Virus record (IMG/VR): IMGVR_UViG_3300034117_000596
Location: 1-33,391 of that record
Source: a virus
Reading direction: 5' to 3' (one strand)
DNA length: 33,391 nt
Made by a program: the position numbers and the translations under genes. The notes under the pieces were generated by a model. That model worked only from the letters and a program-made list of their open reading frames with translations. It ran no database searches and had not been told where the DNA came from. This document shows positions 8,838 to 14,487 of the stretch, one piece after another. Each line of letters starts with the position of its first letter. Position 1 is the stretch's first letter.

Positions 8838-9109
8838 CTAAAGTTAATACACTATTCGGTTCCTTTGATGATGAAGCATTGAAGAAACTCAAAGGTTATG
8901 TGGATGAAGCAGTTCACCACATGCACAAGAACGATTCAAACAGTGCTGCAATCAAAGACATTATTGACCTTGCATATGATGAGTTGAAGATTCCTAAAAA
9001 GATTCTTAAACGCATGGCAAAAACACAACACAAGAATTCATTCCAAACTGAGGTTGCGGAATCTAAAGAATTTGAAGCACTATACGAAAGTATGGTTGAG
9101 GTGAAGTAA
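8834..9109 (+). CDS. dsbA: DsbA-like double-stranded DNA-binding protein
   Basis: 91 residues, very close to the 89 of T4 DsbA. The second half, IKDIIDLAYDELKIPKKIL followed by QHKNSFQTEVAESKEFEALY, follows the T4 DsbA pattern (IK-D-I-R...DELG...F-N-R, then H-K-D-x(3)-FE-x-E-T-E-E-x-x-E-L-Y) as I recall it. In T4, DsbA binds double-stranded DNA and is linked to late transcription. The protein is mostly helical and charged. Its place next to the clamp fits a late-transcription role, but the assignment is by remembered similarity. Confidence 0.65.
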   Translation: MTKVNTLFGSFDDEALKKLKGYVDEAVHHMHKNDSNSAAIKDIIDLAYDELKIPKKILKRMAKTQHKNSFQTEVAESKEFEALYESMVEVK

Positions 9110-9447
9110 TGCAACAGTTGGAGATTCAATTCTTTTATCCATTGACGGATCAAAAGACATTGGATTTGGATTTTACTCCAAGTGAACAATGGAATGTTGA
9201 ACACCGAAAGAAATTGAATATTACTTATGGTGGCAATTTTTTGATTGGTAGTGGTGGCACTGGTCTTACTATATCATCGTCATCACCAACGGCAGGTTCT
9301 TTTGTTATAAGACCACCTTCTGTGAAAAATGTTGGTAAGTGGGAAATCACAGATTCTGTGTTTGTGTATAGACCCACTAAGCCAAATGCAGTCGTAAGAT
9401 TTTTTGCCAAGTTACTGCTTGGCTTTAAATGGCATGACGAAATTTAA
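9109..9447 (+). CDS. Hypothetical protein, Gly/Ser-rich middle
   Basis: 112 residues; start overlaps the DsbA-like stop (TAATG). I recognise no family. The N-terminal 45 residues look beta-rich (LEIQFFYPLTDQKTLDLDF). Residues about 47-62 are a Gly/Ser/Thr run, and the C-terminus carries a basic and hydrophobic stretch (VVRFFAKLLLGFKWHDEI) that could be an amphipathic helix. It is co-directional and tightly spaced between gp45 and gp44 and probably shares their transcript. Confidence 0.7.
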   Translation: MQQLEIQFFYPLTDQKTLDLDFTPSEQWNVEHRKKLNITYGGNFLIGSGGTGLTISSSSPTAGSFVIRPPSVKNVGKWEITDSVFVYRPTKPNAVVRFFAKLLLGFKWHDEI

Positions 9448-9467
9448 TTATATTATGGAGAATTTGA

Positions 9468-10403
9468 ATGTCGCAACACATTTTGTGGGTGGAGAAGTAT
9501 CGTCCTAAAACCATTGAAGATTGTATTCTTCCTGATGGTATCAAGTCAACATTTCAGGAGTATGTAAACCGTAAAGAGATTCCCAATCTCTTGTTGGCGG
9601 GTTCTGCTGGTGTCGGTAAAACTACAATTGCAAAGGCTCTCTGTGAAGAAGTCGGTTGTGATTATATTATGATTAACGGTTCAGATGAATCGGGTATCGA
9701 TGTTCTACGGAACAAAATCAAAAACTACGCATCATCCATGTCCTTGTCAGGCGGCCGCAAGGTTGTCATCATTGACGAAGCGGACTATCTAAATCCAAAT
9801 TCAACTCAACCTGCCATGCGTGGTGCGATTGAGGAGTTTGCATCCAACTGTTCTTTCATCTTCACATGTAACTTTAAGAACAGAATCATTGATCCAATCC
9901 ATTCTCGTTGTACTGTTGTTGACTTCAAAATCAATGGCAGTAAACAAAAGATGGCTGCGGCTTTCTTTAAACGTGCTGAGTGGATTCTGGAACAAGAAGG
10001 TATAACCTACGACAAAGCCGTGGTCGCTGCCGTTATCACCAAACACTTTCCTGACAACCGCCGTGTTCTTAATGAATTGCAGCGTTACAGTGTTAGTGGT
10101 ACAATCGACAAAGGCATTCTTGCATCGGTTTCTGATGTGCAGATGAATGAGCTGGTGTCTTCTATTATGAACAAGGACTTTGCTTCTTGTCGAAAATGGG
10201 TTACAAACAACCTCGACAATGACGTTACCAGAATATTTAGAAACATCTATGATTCATTGTATGACAAATTAAAACCAAACTCTGTACCACAAATGGTTCT
10301 GATATTGGCCAAGTATCAATATCAATCGGCCTTTGTTGCAGACCATGAAATCAATTTGATTGCTTGTTTGACGGAACTTATGGTTGAATGTGAATTCAAA
10401 TGA
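9468..10403 (+). CDS. 44: Clamp-loader large subunit (gp44)
   Basis: 311 residues. WVEKYRPKTIEDC at the N-terminus is the classic clamp-loader start. Walker A is GSAGVGKT (45-52), Walker B IIDEAD (101-106), and the SRC arginine-finger motif is at 146-148. Four gp44 and one gp62 form the ATPase that opens the gp45 ring. GGAG lies about 9 bases before the ATG. Its stop overlaps the gp62 start (ATGA). Confidence 0.95.
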   Translation: MSQHILWVEKYRPKTIEDCILPDGIKSTFQEYVNRKEIPNLLLAGSAGVGKTTIAKALCEEVGCDYIMINGSDESGIDVLRNKIKNYASSMSLSGGRKVVIIDEADYLNPNSTQPAMRGAIEEFASNCSFIFTCNFKNRIIDPIHSRCTVVDFKINGSKQKMAAAFFKRAEWILEQEGITYDKAVVAAVITKHFPDNRRVLNELQRYSVSGTIDKGILASVSDVQMNELVSSIMNKDFASCRKWVTNNLDNDVTRIFRNIYDSLYDKLKPNSVPQMVLILAKYQYQSAFVADHEINLIACLTELMVECEFK

Positions 10404-10789
10404 GTCCGTTCGACTATGCTGATTTCATCCTAAGAAAAAAGACACCAGAAGGTGACTTAGATTTCAAGGATTATGCTCCATTTCTAATCAACAGGTCTTT
10501 ATCTAATCACCTGGATTGCGTGTTGTTTGTTAACGAAATCAACATGTGGCCTGGTCTGGACAAGGACATGCAATACCAGTATCTTCTAAATAGTATCAGG
10601 CCCATGAAACGGAAGTTTGTTCCGTGGCAAAAAGCCGATTCTGATAGGAATATTGAGTGTGTGAAAATCTATTTTGGTTATTCAAACGCCAAGGCTAAAG
10701 AAGCCCTTCGTATTCTTACTGATGAACAAATCGCTGATATAAAAACAAAAATAGATACAGGCGGAGTGAAGAATAATGATAGACATTAA
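10400..10789 (+). CDS. 62: Clamp-loader small subunit (gp62)
   Basis: 129 residues. Assigned by position between gp44 and regA and by the short family features: the SPFDYADFILRKK start, NEINMWPGLDKDMQYQYLLNS and a helical C-terminus. It is shorter than T4 gp62 (about 187), which is usual in aquatic T4-like phages. In T4, gp62 completes the loader and gp44 and gp62 translation is coupled; the ATGA overlap here permits the same. It overlaps regA by 14 bp. Confidence 0.88.
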   Translation: MSPFDYADFILRKKTPEGDLDFKDYAPFLINRSLSNHLDCVLFVNEINMWPGLDKDMQYQYLLNSIRPMKRKFVPWQKADSDRNIECVKIYFGYSNAKAKEALRILTDEQIADIKTKIDTGGVKNNDRH

Positions 10790-11183
10790 AGACCTAGTTG
10801 AAGTGACATTGGATGAAAAAGATGATTTTTTAAAAGTTCGTGAAACACTGACACGGATCGGTGTTGCGTCCAAGAAGGACAAGACACTATATCAATCTTG
10901 CCACATACTCCACAAACGTGGTCAATACTATGTGGTACATTTCAAAGAGTTGTTTGCCCTAGATGGTAAACCAACCGACATTACCGAAAATGATCTATCA
11001 CGTAGGAATGCTATTGCAAACCTATTGGAAGATTGGGGTCTAGTAAAGATTGTCAACAAGAAACAGACCGAGGTACCTGCACCTATCTTTCTTTCACAGG
11101 TAAAGATTCTTTCTCATAAAGAGAAGAATGAGTGGCAATTAACTCCAAAGTACAATATTGGTAAAAAACCACAACCAGCTTGA
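10776..11183 (+). CDS. regA: RegA translational repressor
   Basis: 135 residues. Strong match to RegA: DFLKVRETLTRIGVASKKDK, LYQSCHILHKRGQYYVVHFKE and EWQLTPKYNIG. RegA binds the start regions of many early phage mRNAs and blocks translation, including its own and the clamp-loader genes in T4. The stop codon TGA at 11181-11183 lies inside the -35 box of the next promoter. Confidence 0.95.
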   Translation: MIDIKDLVEVTLDEKDDFLKVRETLTRIGVASKKDKTLYQSCHILHKRGQYYVVHFKELFALDGKPTDITENDLSRRNAIANLLEDWGLVKIVNKKQTEVPAPIFLSQVKILSHKEKNEWQLTPKYNIGKKPQPA

Positions 11184-11208
11184 CAACCTGTATAAATAAT
11201 ACTATAAT
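11180..11208 (+). promoter_or_regulatory. sigma70-type promoter for hsp20
   Basis: TTGACA at 11180-11185, 17 bp spacer, TATAAT at 11203-11208. The -35 box overlaps the regA stop codon. Predicted start is near 11215. Confidence 0.85.
11191..11198 (+). promoter_or_regulatory. T4-type late promoter box inside the hsp20 promoter
   Basis: TATAAATA, the exact T4 late-promoter consensus, lies in the spacer of the sigma70-type promoter. A late start would fall near 11205. It may be coincidence in AT-rich DNA, but the only other exact copy I noticed (minus strand, 20350-20357) also sits before a gene. Confidence 0.5.
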
Positions 11209-11213
11209 AATGG

Positions 11214-11242
11214 TGCCGTGCTCTTTGAGGCGGCAATTTTTT
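11214..11242 (+). promoter_or_regulatory. 5'-terminal hairpin plus U run in the hsp20 leader
   Basis: TGCCG (11214-11218) pairs with CGGCA (11231-11235), and CTC/GAG pair inside; six T follow at 11237-11242. The predicted transcript begins within a base or two of this stem. It could stabilise the 5' end, act as an attenuator for transcripts reading through from regA, or both. Confidence 0.55.
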
Positions 11243-11267
11243 AATCTTGCTTTTTAAGGAGAAAACT

Positions 11268-11708
11268 ATGACAGGATTACTGTTTCCAAAATTCGACCAA
11301 CTGTACCCAAACATGATTGGTCTAGACCAGATTACCGATATGTTGCAAGCTGCAACCAAAGATATTGCGAAATCTGTACCAACTTATCCCCCATACAATA
11401 TCAAACAAATCAAAGACAACAAGTTCGTCATCGAAATGGCTGTTGCTGGATTTGGAAAATCTGATATTGAAATTACCATGGAAGGTAATAAGTTGGCCAT
11501 CAAAGGTGCCTCTAAAGAGGATGATAACCAGGACTATCTCTACAAAGGTATTGCCAACCGTGCATTTGAACGCACCTTCACATTGAAGGATACGATTGAA
11601 ATTAAAAATGCTGAATTGGTTAATGGTATGCTTAAGGTGTGGTTGGAAAATATGGTGAAGGCTCAAGACGCCATCAAGAAAATTTCCATTCAAACAAAGG
11701 AAGACTAA
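11268..11708 (+). CDS. hsp20: Small heat-shock protein (Hsp20/alpha-crystallin)
   Basis: 146 residues. ATG 11268 follows AAGGAG by 7 bases. The alpha-crystallin domain spans about 40-135: YNIKQIKDNKFVIEMAVAGF, then DIEITMEGNKLAIKGAS, RAFERTFTLKDTIEI and the A-x-x-x-N-G-M-L-K-V/I strand (AELVNGMLKVWLEN). Hsp20 holds unfolding proteins for refolding chaperones. T4-like phages of aquatic bacteria commonly carry one. It has its own promoter, a possible late promoter box and a 5' hairpin. The next small gene overlaps its stop (TAATG). Confidence 0.93.
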   Translation: MTGLLFPKFDQLYPNMIGLDQITDMLQAATKDIAKSVPTYPPYNIKQIKDNKFVIEMAVAGFGKSDIEITMEGNKLAIKGASKEDDNQDYLYKGIANRAFERTFTLKDTIEIKNAELVNGMLKVWLENMVKAQDAIKKISIQTKED

Positions 11709-11794
11709 TGTTTAAAAAACTATTTTCAAGTATATTGGAAGCCATAGAGGCTATCAAGAAACACAGGTCAGACCGTACCTTAAAAGGTAGATAA
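11708..11794 (+). CDS. 28-residue basic peptide
   Basis: ATG 11708 overlaps the hsp20 stop (TAATG) and the frame ends with TAA 11792-11794. The peptide begins MFKKLFSSILEAIEAI and ends KKHRSDRTLKGR: an amphipathic helix with a basic tail. The terminator begins five bases after the stop, so the hsp20 transcript appears built to include it. Function unknown. Confidence 0.6.
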   Translation: MFKKLFSSILEAIEAIKKHRSDRTLKGR

Positions 11795-11798
11795 CCAT

Positions 11799-11825
11799 AA
11801 GGGGTCTTGACAGACCCCTTTTTTT
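11799..11825 (+). terminator. Terminator of the hsp20 transcript
   Basis: AAGGGGTC (11799-11806) pairs with GACCCCTT (11813-11820), loop TTGACA, followed by five more T. The loop sequence is also the -35 box of the next promoter. Confidence 0.88.
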
Positions 11826-11835
11826 GTTGTATAAT
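11807..11835 (+). promoter_or_regulatory. sigma70-type promoter with -35 box in a terminator loop
   Basis: TTGACA at 11807-11812, 17 bp spacer, TATAAT at 11830-11835. The spacer is the 3' arm of the terminator plus its T run. Predicted start near 11842, only about 3 nt before ATG 11845. Confidence 0.8.
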
Positions 11836-11844
11836 GGTGTCATT

Positions 11845-12039
11845 ATGAAAACTGTTAAAACTTCCATTCGCAAATTACGCAACCGCTTGAACCCAAGTGA
11901 AATCTATTTTACTCAATCTGATTGGGATCCCAAAGAGATTGATGGTGTACTATTTCTGCCTGTGGCGGAACAGATACCTATTCCTAGAGGCCGCATGTTA
12001 AAATGGATGCGTAAAGATTCTTTAGAATATGTTAAATAA
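11845..12039 (+). CDS. Small hypothetical protein, possibly leaderless
   Basis: 64 residues starting MKTVKTSIRKLRN and ending RMLKWMRKDSLEYVK. It is basic, with a central SDWDPKEIDGVLFLPV that reads like real coding sequence. No ribosome site is visible before ATG 11845, and the predicted transcript start is only about 3 nt upstream, so the mRNA may be leaderless. The stop ends one base before a tRNA gene, so the transcript probably continues into tRNA and dCMP deaminase. I do not recognise a family. Confidence 0.6.
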   Translation: MKTVKTSIRKLRNRLNPSEIYFTQSDWDPKEIDGVLFLPVAEQIPIPRGRMLKWMRKDSLEYVK

Positions 12040-12040
12040 C

Positions 12041-12115
12041 GCCCATATAGCTTAATGGTAAAGCAGGGAACTCATAATTCCTTGAGTGGGGGTTCAATTC
12101 CCTCTGTGGGCACCA
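12041..12115 (+). tRNA. tRNA with CAT anticodon (Met or Ile2)
   Basis: 75 nt with encoded CCA. Acceptor GCCCATA pairs with TGTGGGC; anticodon loop CTCATAA. The anticodon stem and loop (AACTCATAATT) resemble tRNA-Ile2, whose C34 is changed to lysidine to read AUA, but elongator Met is equally possible from sequence alone. Confidence 0.92.
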
Positions 12116-12129
12116 ATTGAAAGTGATAT

Positions 12130-12648
12130 GTGAAACAAAAATTTCGTGATGCTTATATGAAGGTGGCAGAGACTTTTGCAGAACTGTCTTCCGCCAGACG
12201 CCTTCATGTTGGCGCAATTATAGTGAAAGATGATAGAATTATATCTATTGGATACAATGGTATGCCATCTGGTTGGGATAACAACTGTGAAGATAAAGAA
12301 TACATGGACCAAACGGCGGGTGGTTGGTTGTCACCTGAAGAAATTGAAGAACAGTGGCCATGGAGTGAACAACAGTTACCAAAAACTGAAGACCTTCCAT
12401 GGCTTCGTTATAAGTTAAAAACAAAACCGGAGGTTCTTCATGCAGAAACTAATGCAATCGCTAAGCTGGCAAGATCGAATGAATCTGGCCTTGGGGCTCA
12501 TCTCTTTGTTACTCATGCACCTTGTTTGGACTGTGCCAAGCTTGTTTACCAATCTGGTATCAATAGTGTTTATTATCGCAATAGTTATCGTATCCAAGAT
12601 GGCTTACAATTCTTGGATAAAGCAGGAGTGAAAGTGGAAAAGATGTGA
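12130..12648 (+). CDS. cd: dCMP deaminase
   Basis: 172 residues from a GTG start at 12130, the only plausible start after the tRNA; the ribosome site is weak. The zinc-deaminase motifs are HAE (104-106) and PCLDC (131-135), after an N-terminal HVGAIIVKDDRIISIGYNG. The enzyme makes dUMP from dCMP for thymidylate synthesis. An insertion of about 45 residues between the two halves carries Trp and Glu (WLSPEEIEEQWPW), a region that differs widely among phage dCMP deaminases. It follows the tRNA by 14 bp and is likely co-transcribed. Confidence 0.9.
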   Translation: MKQKFRDAYMKVAETFAELSSARRLHVGAIIVKDDRIISIGYNGMPSGWDNNCEDKEYMDQTAGGWLSPEEIEEQWPWSEQQLPKTEDLPWLRYKLKTKPEVLHAETNAIAKLARSNESGLGAHLFVTHAPCLDCAKLVYQSGINSVYYRNSYRIQDGLQFLDKAGVKVEKM

Positions 12649-12665
12649 ATCTCTAAATAAGCCTG

Positions 12666-12679
12666 GGACATTATTGTCC
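12666..12679 (+). promoter_or_regulatory. Hairpin just before the SprT-like ribosome site
   Basis: GGACA-TTAT-TGTCC, a 5 bp stem ending immediately before AAAGGAG (12680-12686). A TCTAAATA at 12652-12659, near the late-promoter type of T4-like phages, lies just upstream. Either could regulate the protease gene; neither is proven. Confidence 0.4.
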
Positions 12680-12691
12680 AAAGGAGTTCCC

Positions 12692-13204
12692 ATGCGTGTT
12701 AGGGTAGTGAATTGTCCAGACAAAGACTTCAAGCCTTTTGTAGAAAGAGCTGCCCAATTCTACGCCAAAGAACTTGTGCCTAACACCAGAATACGAAACA
12801 ACTGTTTTACTGAAATTAAATTTGATGAATCCATACAAGAATATGGGTTTGCAAGTGTTAAAGAATACAATACAAGAAACAAACCAAGACAATTTTTGAT
12901 AGAGATTCATCCAGGCATTGGGTCCAGAAGAATACTAGAAACACTGGCCCATGAAATGGTTCATGTCAAACAGTACATTCAAAATGAAACCAACGACCAG
13001 CTGACCAAGTGGCGGGGTAAAAGGATCAATTCTGACAAAGTGGACTATTGGGTGCAACCATGGGAAATAGATGCATATGGCCGTGAGACTGGACTACTAA
13101 CAAAGTTTGCAATTTCAGAACATCTCTGGGAAATATTTGAAGATTTTGTTAACCCTGGAGAACCAATAGTTAAACAATCAATCCGTTGGAAAATAAAATC
13201 TTAA
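12692..13204 (+). CDS. SprT-like zinc metalloprotease
   Basis: 170 residues. ATG 12692 follows AAAGGAG; a TTG at 12674 lies inside the hairpin and is rejected. The zinc-metalloprotease motif HEMVH is at 87-91 inside ETLAHEMVHVKQY, and PWEIDAYGRE near 123-132 supplies a likely third ligand (E125). The length and fold order fit small SprT/M-type proteases of tailed phages. Cellular SPRTN acts on DNA-protein crosslinks, and a similar job or tail/virion processing are guesses. It is followed by the tRNA-array promoter. Confidence 0.72.
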   Translation: MRVRVVNCPDKDFKPFVERAAQFYAKELVPNTRIRNNCFTEIKFDESIQEYGFASVKEYNTRNKPRQFLIEIHPGIGSRRILETLAHEMVHVKQYIQNETNDQLTKWRGKRINSDKVDYWVQPWEIDAYGRETGLLTKFAISEHLWEIFEDFVNPGEPIVKQSIRWKIKS

Positions 13205-13224
13205 AAATATTTTTAAAAAACCGC

Positions 13225-13253
13225 TTGCCAAGGCTCAAAGTTTACTATATAAT
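13225..13253 (+). promoter_or_regulatory. sigma70-type promoter before the candidate ncRNA
   Basis: TTGCCA at 13225-13230, 17 bp spacer, TATAAT at 13248-13253. Predicted start about 13260. A terminator lies 205 bp downstream and no convincing gene lies between. Confidence 0.75.
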
Positions 13254-13259
13254 ACAAAC

Positions 13260-13466
13260 ATATTTAATTTTTTAGAAAGAAAAAAGTGTCTCTCATATCC
13301 CATAAGCCCTTTACGTTACAACTAGAGTATCGCACAATGAATTGCGCCGATAGCTCATGGGCGATTACAACCGGGTTTTGTGTAGATGAGGGATGGGACG
13401 GATAAAAAAGTTCTAAAAAAGACTCCAAACACAAGACCCTAGACCTAAAAAATCTAGGGTTTTTTG
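13260..13466 (+). ncRNA. Candidate noncoding RNA of about 205 nt
   Basis: This is the gap of about 350 bases between the SprT-like gene and the first tRNA of the array. It has its own promoter (13225-13253) and ends at a terminator (13436-13466), so it is a transcription unit. The longest ATG frame is 22 codons (13337-13405) without a ribosome site. Short complementary pieces (CGCC/GGCG around 13345-13370, and CCCAT/ATGGG) suggest folding, but I could not settle a structure. It matches no RNA family I know. Confidence 0.5.
13436..13466 (+). terminator. Terminator before the tRNA array
   Basis: ACCCTAGA (13436-13443) pairs with TCTAGGGT (13453-13460), nine-base loop, then five more T. It closes the candidate ncRNA unit. 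Confidence 0.88.
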
Positions 13467-13492
13467 TTTGTTGTTTCAATACAACACAGTGG

Positions 13493-13520
13493 TTGCCAGA
13501 ATCTTTGGTTCTGATACAAT
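13493..13520 (+). promoter_or_regulatory. sigma70-type promoter of the first tRNA group
   Basis: TTGCCA at 13493-13498, 16 bp spacer, TACAAT at 13515-13520. Predicted start near 13527, so the transcript begins with the boxA-like element. Confidence 0.7.
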
Positions 13521-13528
13521 ACACACTT

Positions 13529-13552
13529 GTTCTTTAAAAATTTGTTGTAGTT
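13529..13552 (+). promoter_or_regulatory. boxA-like antitermination element, copy 1
   Basis: GTTCTTTAAAAATTTG followed by TTGTAGTT. The core resembles boxA of rRNA leaders (E. coli TGCTCTTTAACAATTT), the binding site of NusB/S10. The position between promoter and tRNA is right for antitermination. Confidence 0.6.
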
Positions 13553-13555
13553 TAT

Positions 13556-13629
13556 TCCCGAATGGTGTAGTGGCAGCACAGCAGACTTTGACTCTGTTAG
13601 TATAAGTTCGATTCTTATTTCGGGTGCCA
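13556..13629 (+). tRNA. tRNA-Gln (TTG)
   Basis: 74 nt, CCA encoded. Loop CTTTGAC gives TTG. U1 and U72 are unpaired and the discriminator is G73, both in keeping with bacterial tRNA-Gln. First tRNA after promoter copy 1. Confidence 0.92.
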
Positions 13630-13723
13630 TATTCAAACACATTATAGTGACGCATGAGCAGGTCACCAACTTCCGCTGGTTACGACAATCGTAAGTGAGT
13701 GAAGATAGTGTGTTTCAATATGG
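13627..13723 (+). repeat. Inter-tRNA inverted repeat 1 (Gln-Ser spacer)
   Basis: Arms 13627-13641 and 13709-13723 form a 15 bp stem with one mismatch, enclosing 67 nt. The left arm is the CCA end of tRNA-Gln and following bases; the right arm ends on the first bases of tRNA-Ser. The enclosed piece has its own small complement (ACCA/TGGT). Confidence 0.85.
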
Positions 13724-13814
13724 AAGATAATGCAGGTGGGATGGTCCGCCGACTAGCCTTGAAAACTAGGTTCTCTCAAAAAGGGATGGGGTTCGACTCC
13801 TCTGTCTTCCGCCA
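13722..13814 (+). tRNA. tRNA-Ser (TGA)
   Basis: 93 nt class II tRNA with CCA. Acceptor GGAAGAT/GTCTTCC, loop CTTGAAA gives TGA as in E. coli tRNA-Ser. Base pair 31-39 is C-A, a mismatch. Confidence 0.9.
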
Positions 13815-13822
13815 AATTTTAA

Positions 13823-13896
13823 CTGGGTATATGATAGTGGCAGTCGCCGAGGTTTGGAACCTTGTAGTGCAAGTTCGATTCTTGCTACCCAGACCA
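13823..13896 (+). tRNA. tRNA-Pro (TGG), copy lacking G37
   Basis: 74 nt with CCA. Acceptor CTGGGTA/TACCCAG (C1-G72, A73 as in Pro). Loop TTTGGAA gives TGG, but position 37 is A, not the G usual in tRNA-Pro. A second tRNA-Pro is at 15091. Confidence 0.85.
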
Positions 13897-13901
13897 AAAA
13901 C

Positions 13902-13991
13902 GGAGAGTGGGCAGGATGGTAATGCAGCGGATTGCTAATCCGTAGGCTCATGAAAGTGGGCCACAGGGTTCGACTCCCTGACTCTCCACCA
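13902..13991 (+). tRNA. tRNA-Ser (GCT)
   Basis: 90 nt class II tRNA with CCA. Acceptor GGAGAGT/ACTCTCC, loop TTGCTAA, long variable arm. Reads AGC and AGU. Confidence 0.93.
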
Positions 13992-13993
13992 AT

Positions 13994-14085
13994 GCCAGCG
14001 AGACTTGGTAGTCAGAGAGGTCTTATACACCTTTTAGCGCCAGATTAGCGTTCTTGATAGGGTTCGATTCCCTACGCTGGTACCA
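13994..14085 (+). tRNA. Class II tRNA with TAT anticodon (identity uncertain)
   Basis: 92 nt with CCA, two bases after tRNA-Ser(GCT). Acceptor GCCAGCG/CGCTGGT, T arm TAGGG-TTCGATT-CCCTA. Loop CTTATAC gives TAT (AUA, Ile). The anticodon stem can extend to about 7 bp, the D loop is short (TTGGTA), and a long variable arm AGCGC/GCGTT with a 7-base loop is present. Ile tRNAs normally lack that arm, so charging specificity is unclear. Confidence 0.75.
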
Positions 14086-14093
14086 GATTTTAT

Positions 14094-14169
14094 GTTGGTG
14101 TGACCCGAATGGCTAGGGAGCAGATTGCAAATCTGTTATATGCAGGTTCAAATCCTGTCACCAACTCCA
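14094..14169 (+). tRNA. tRNA-Cys (GCA)
   Basis: 76 nt with CCA. Acceptor GTTGGTG/CACCAAC, loop TTGCAAA, discriminator U73 as expected for Cys. Confidence 0.94.
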
Positions 14170-14198
14170 AACATGTTGTAGAAATACAACAGTGCTGG

Positions 14199-14226
14199 TT
14201 GACAAAAGATGTGGTTGTGTTATACT
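14199..14226 (+). promoter_or_regulatory. sigma70-type promoter of the second tRNA group
   Basis: TTGACA at 14199-14204, 16 bp spacer, TATACT at 14221-14226. Starts transcription ahead of tRNA-Glu. Confidence 0.78.
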
Positions 14227-14255
14227 TCATACATGAATTGAGAAATCAATCAAAC

Positions 14256-14279
14256 GTTCTTTAAAAATTTGTTGTAGTT
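14256..14279 (+). promoter_or_regulatory. boxA-like antitermination element, copy 2
   Basis: Identical over 24 bp to 13529-13552, ending four bases before tRNA-Glu. Exact conservation while the flanks differ suggests selection. Confidence 0.62.
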
Positions 14280-14283
14280 AATT

Positions 14284-14358
14284 GCACCTATCGTCTATCG
14301 GTTAGGACGCTGCCCTTTCAAGGCGGAAAGAGGAGTTCGATTCTCCTTAGGTGTACCA
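14284..14358 (+). tRNA. tRNA-Glu (TTC)
   Basis: 75 nt with CCA. Acceptor GCACCTA/TAGGTGT (G1-U72 wobble), loop CTTTCAA, D arm like bacterial tRNA-Glu (TCGTCTA). Confidence 0.94.
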
Positions 14359-14479
14359 TTTGTTTTGCTGATGTAAGCCATGAGGTAAACGTCAACCTTG
14401 AGTAACTCTGTATAGAAACGGTAATTGCTGCAGCTAATTCCGTTGAGCATAGCAAATAGTGCGTCAGCAAAACAAATGG
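14356..14479 (+). repeat. Inter-tRNA inverted repeat 2 (Glu-Lys spacer)
   Basis: Arms 14356-14371 and 14464-14479 match over 16 bp without error, 18 bp with a G-T pair, enclosing 88 nt. Inside, AACGG-AATT (14417-14426) pairs with AATTCCGTT (14436-14444). The left arm begins on the CCA of tRNA-Glu; the right arm ends 8 bases before tRNA-Lys. Confidence 0.92.
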
Positions 14480-14487
14480 TAGTTTAT

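Larger units (their letters stand above)
13470..13552 (+). repeat. Hairpin-promoter-boxA module, copy 1
   Basis: GTTGT/ACAAC hairpin (13470-13485), a promoter, then a 24 bp element (13529-13552) identical to one at 14256-14279. Each copy ends 3-4 bases before a tRNA. The order and spacing match copy 2 at 14175-14279, although the promoter cores differ. Confidence 0.8.
14175..14279 (+). repeat. Hairpin-promoter-boxA module, copy 2
   Basis: GTTGT/ACAAC hairpin (14175-14190), a promoter, and the 24 bp element repeated exactly at 14256-14279. Arranged as in copy 1 (13470-13552), with about 20 extra bases between promoter and element. Confidence 0.8.

Noticed and set aside
13337-13405. 22-codon frame inside the candidate ncRNA
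   Set aside because: No ribosome site, odd composition and no relation to known proteins; left as ncRNA unless conservation shows otherwise.
13264-13951. Minus-strand open frames opposite tRNAs and the ncRNA
   Set aside because: They run through tRNA genes in antisense, lack ribosome sites and read like antisense of tRNA stems.
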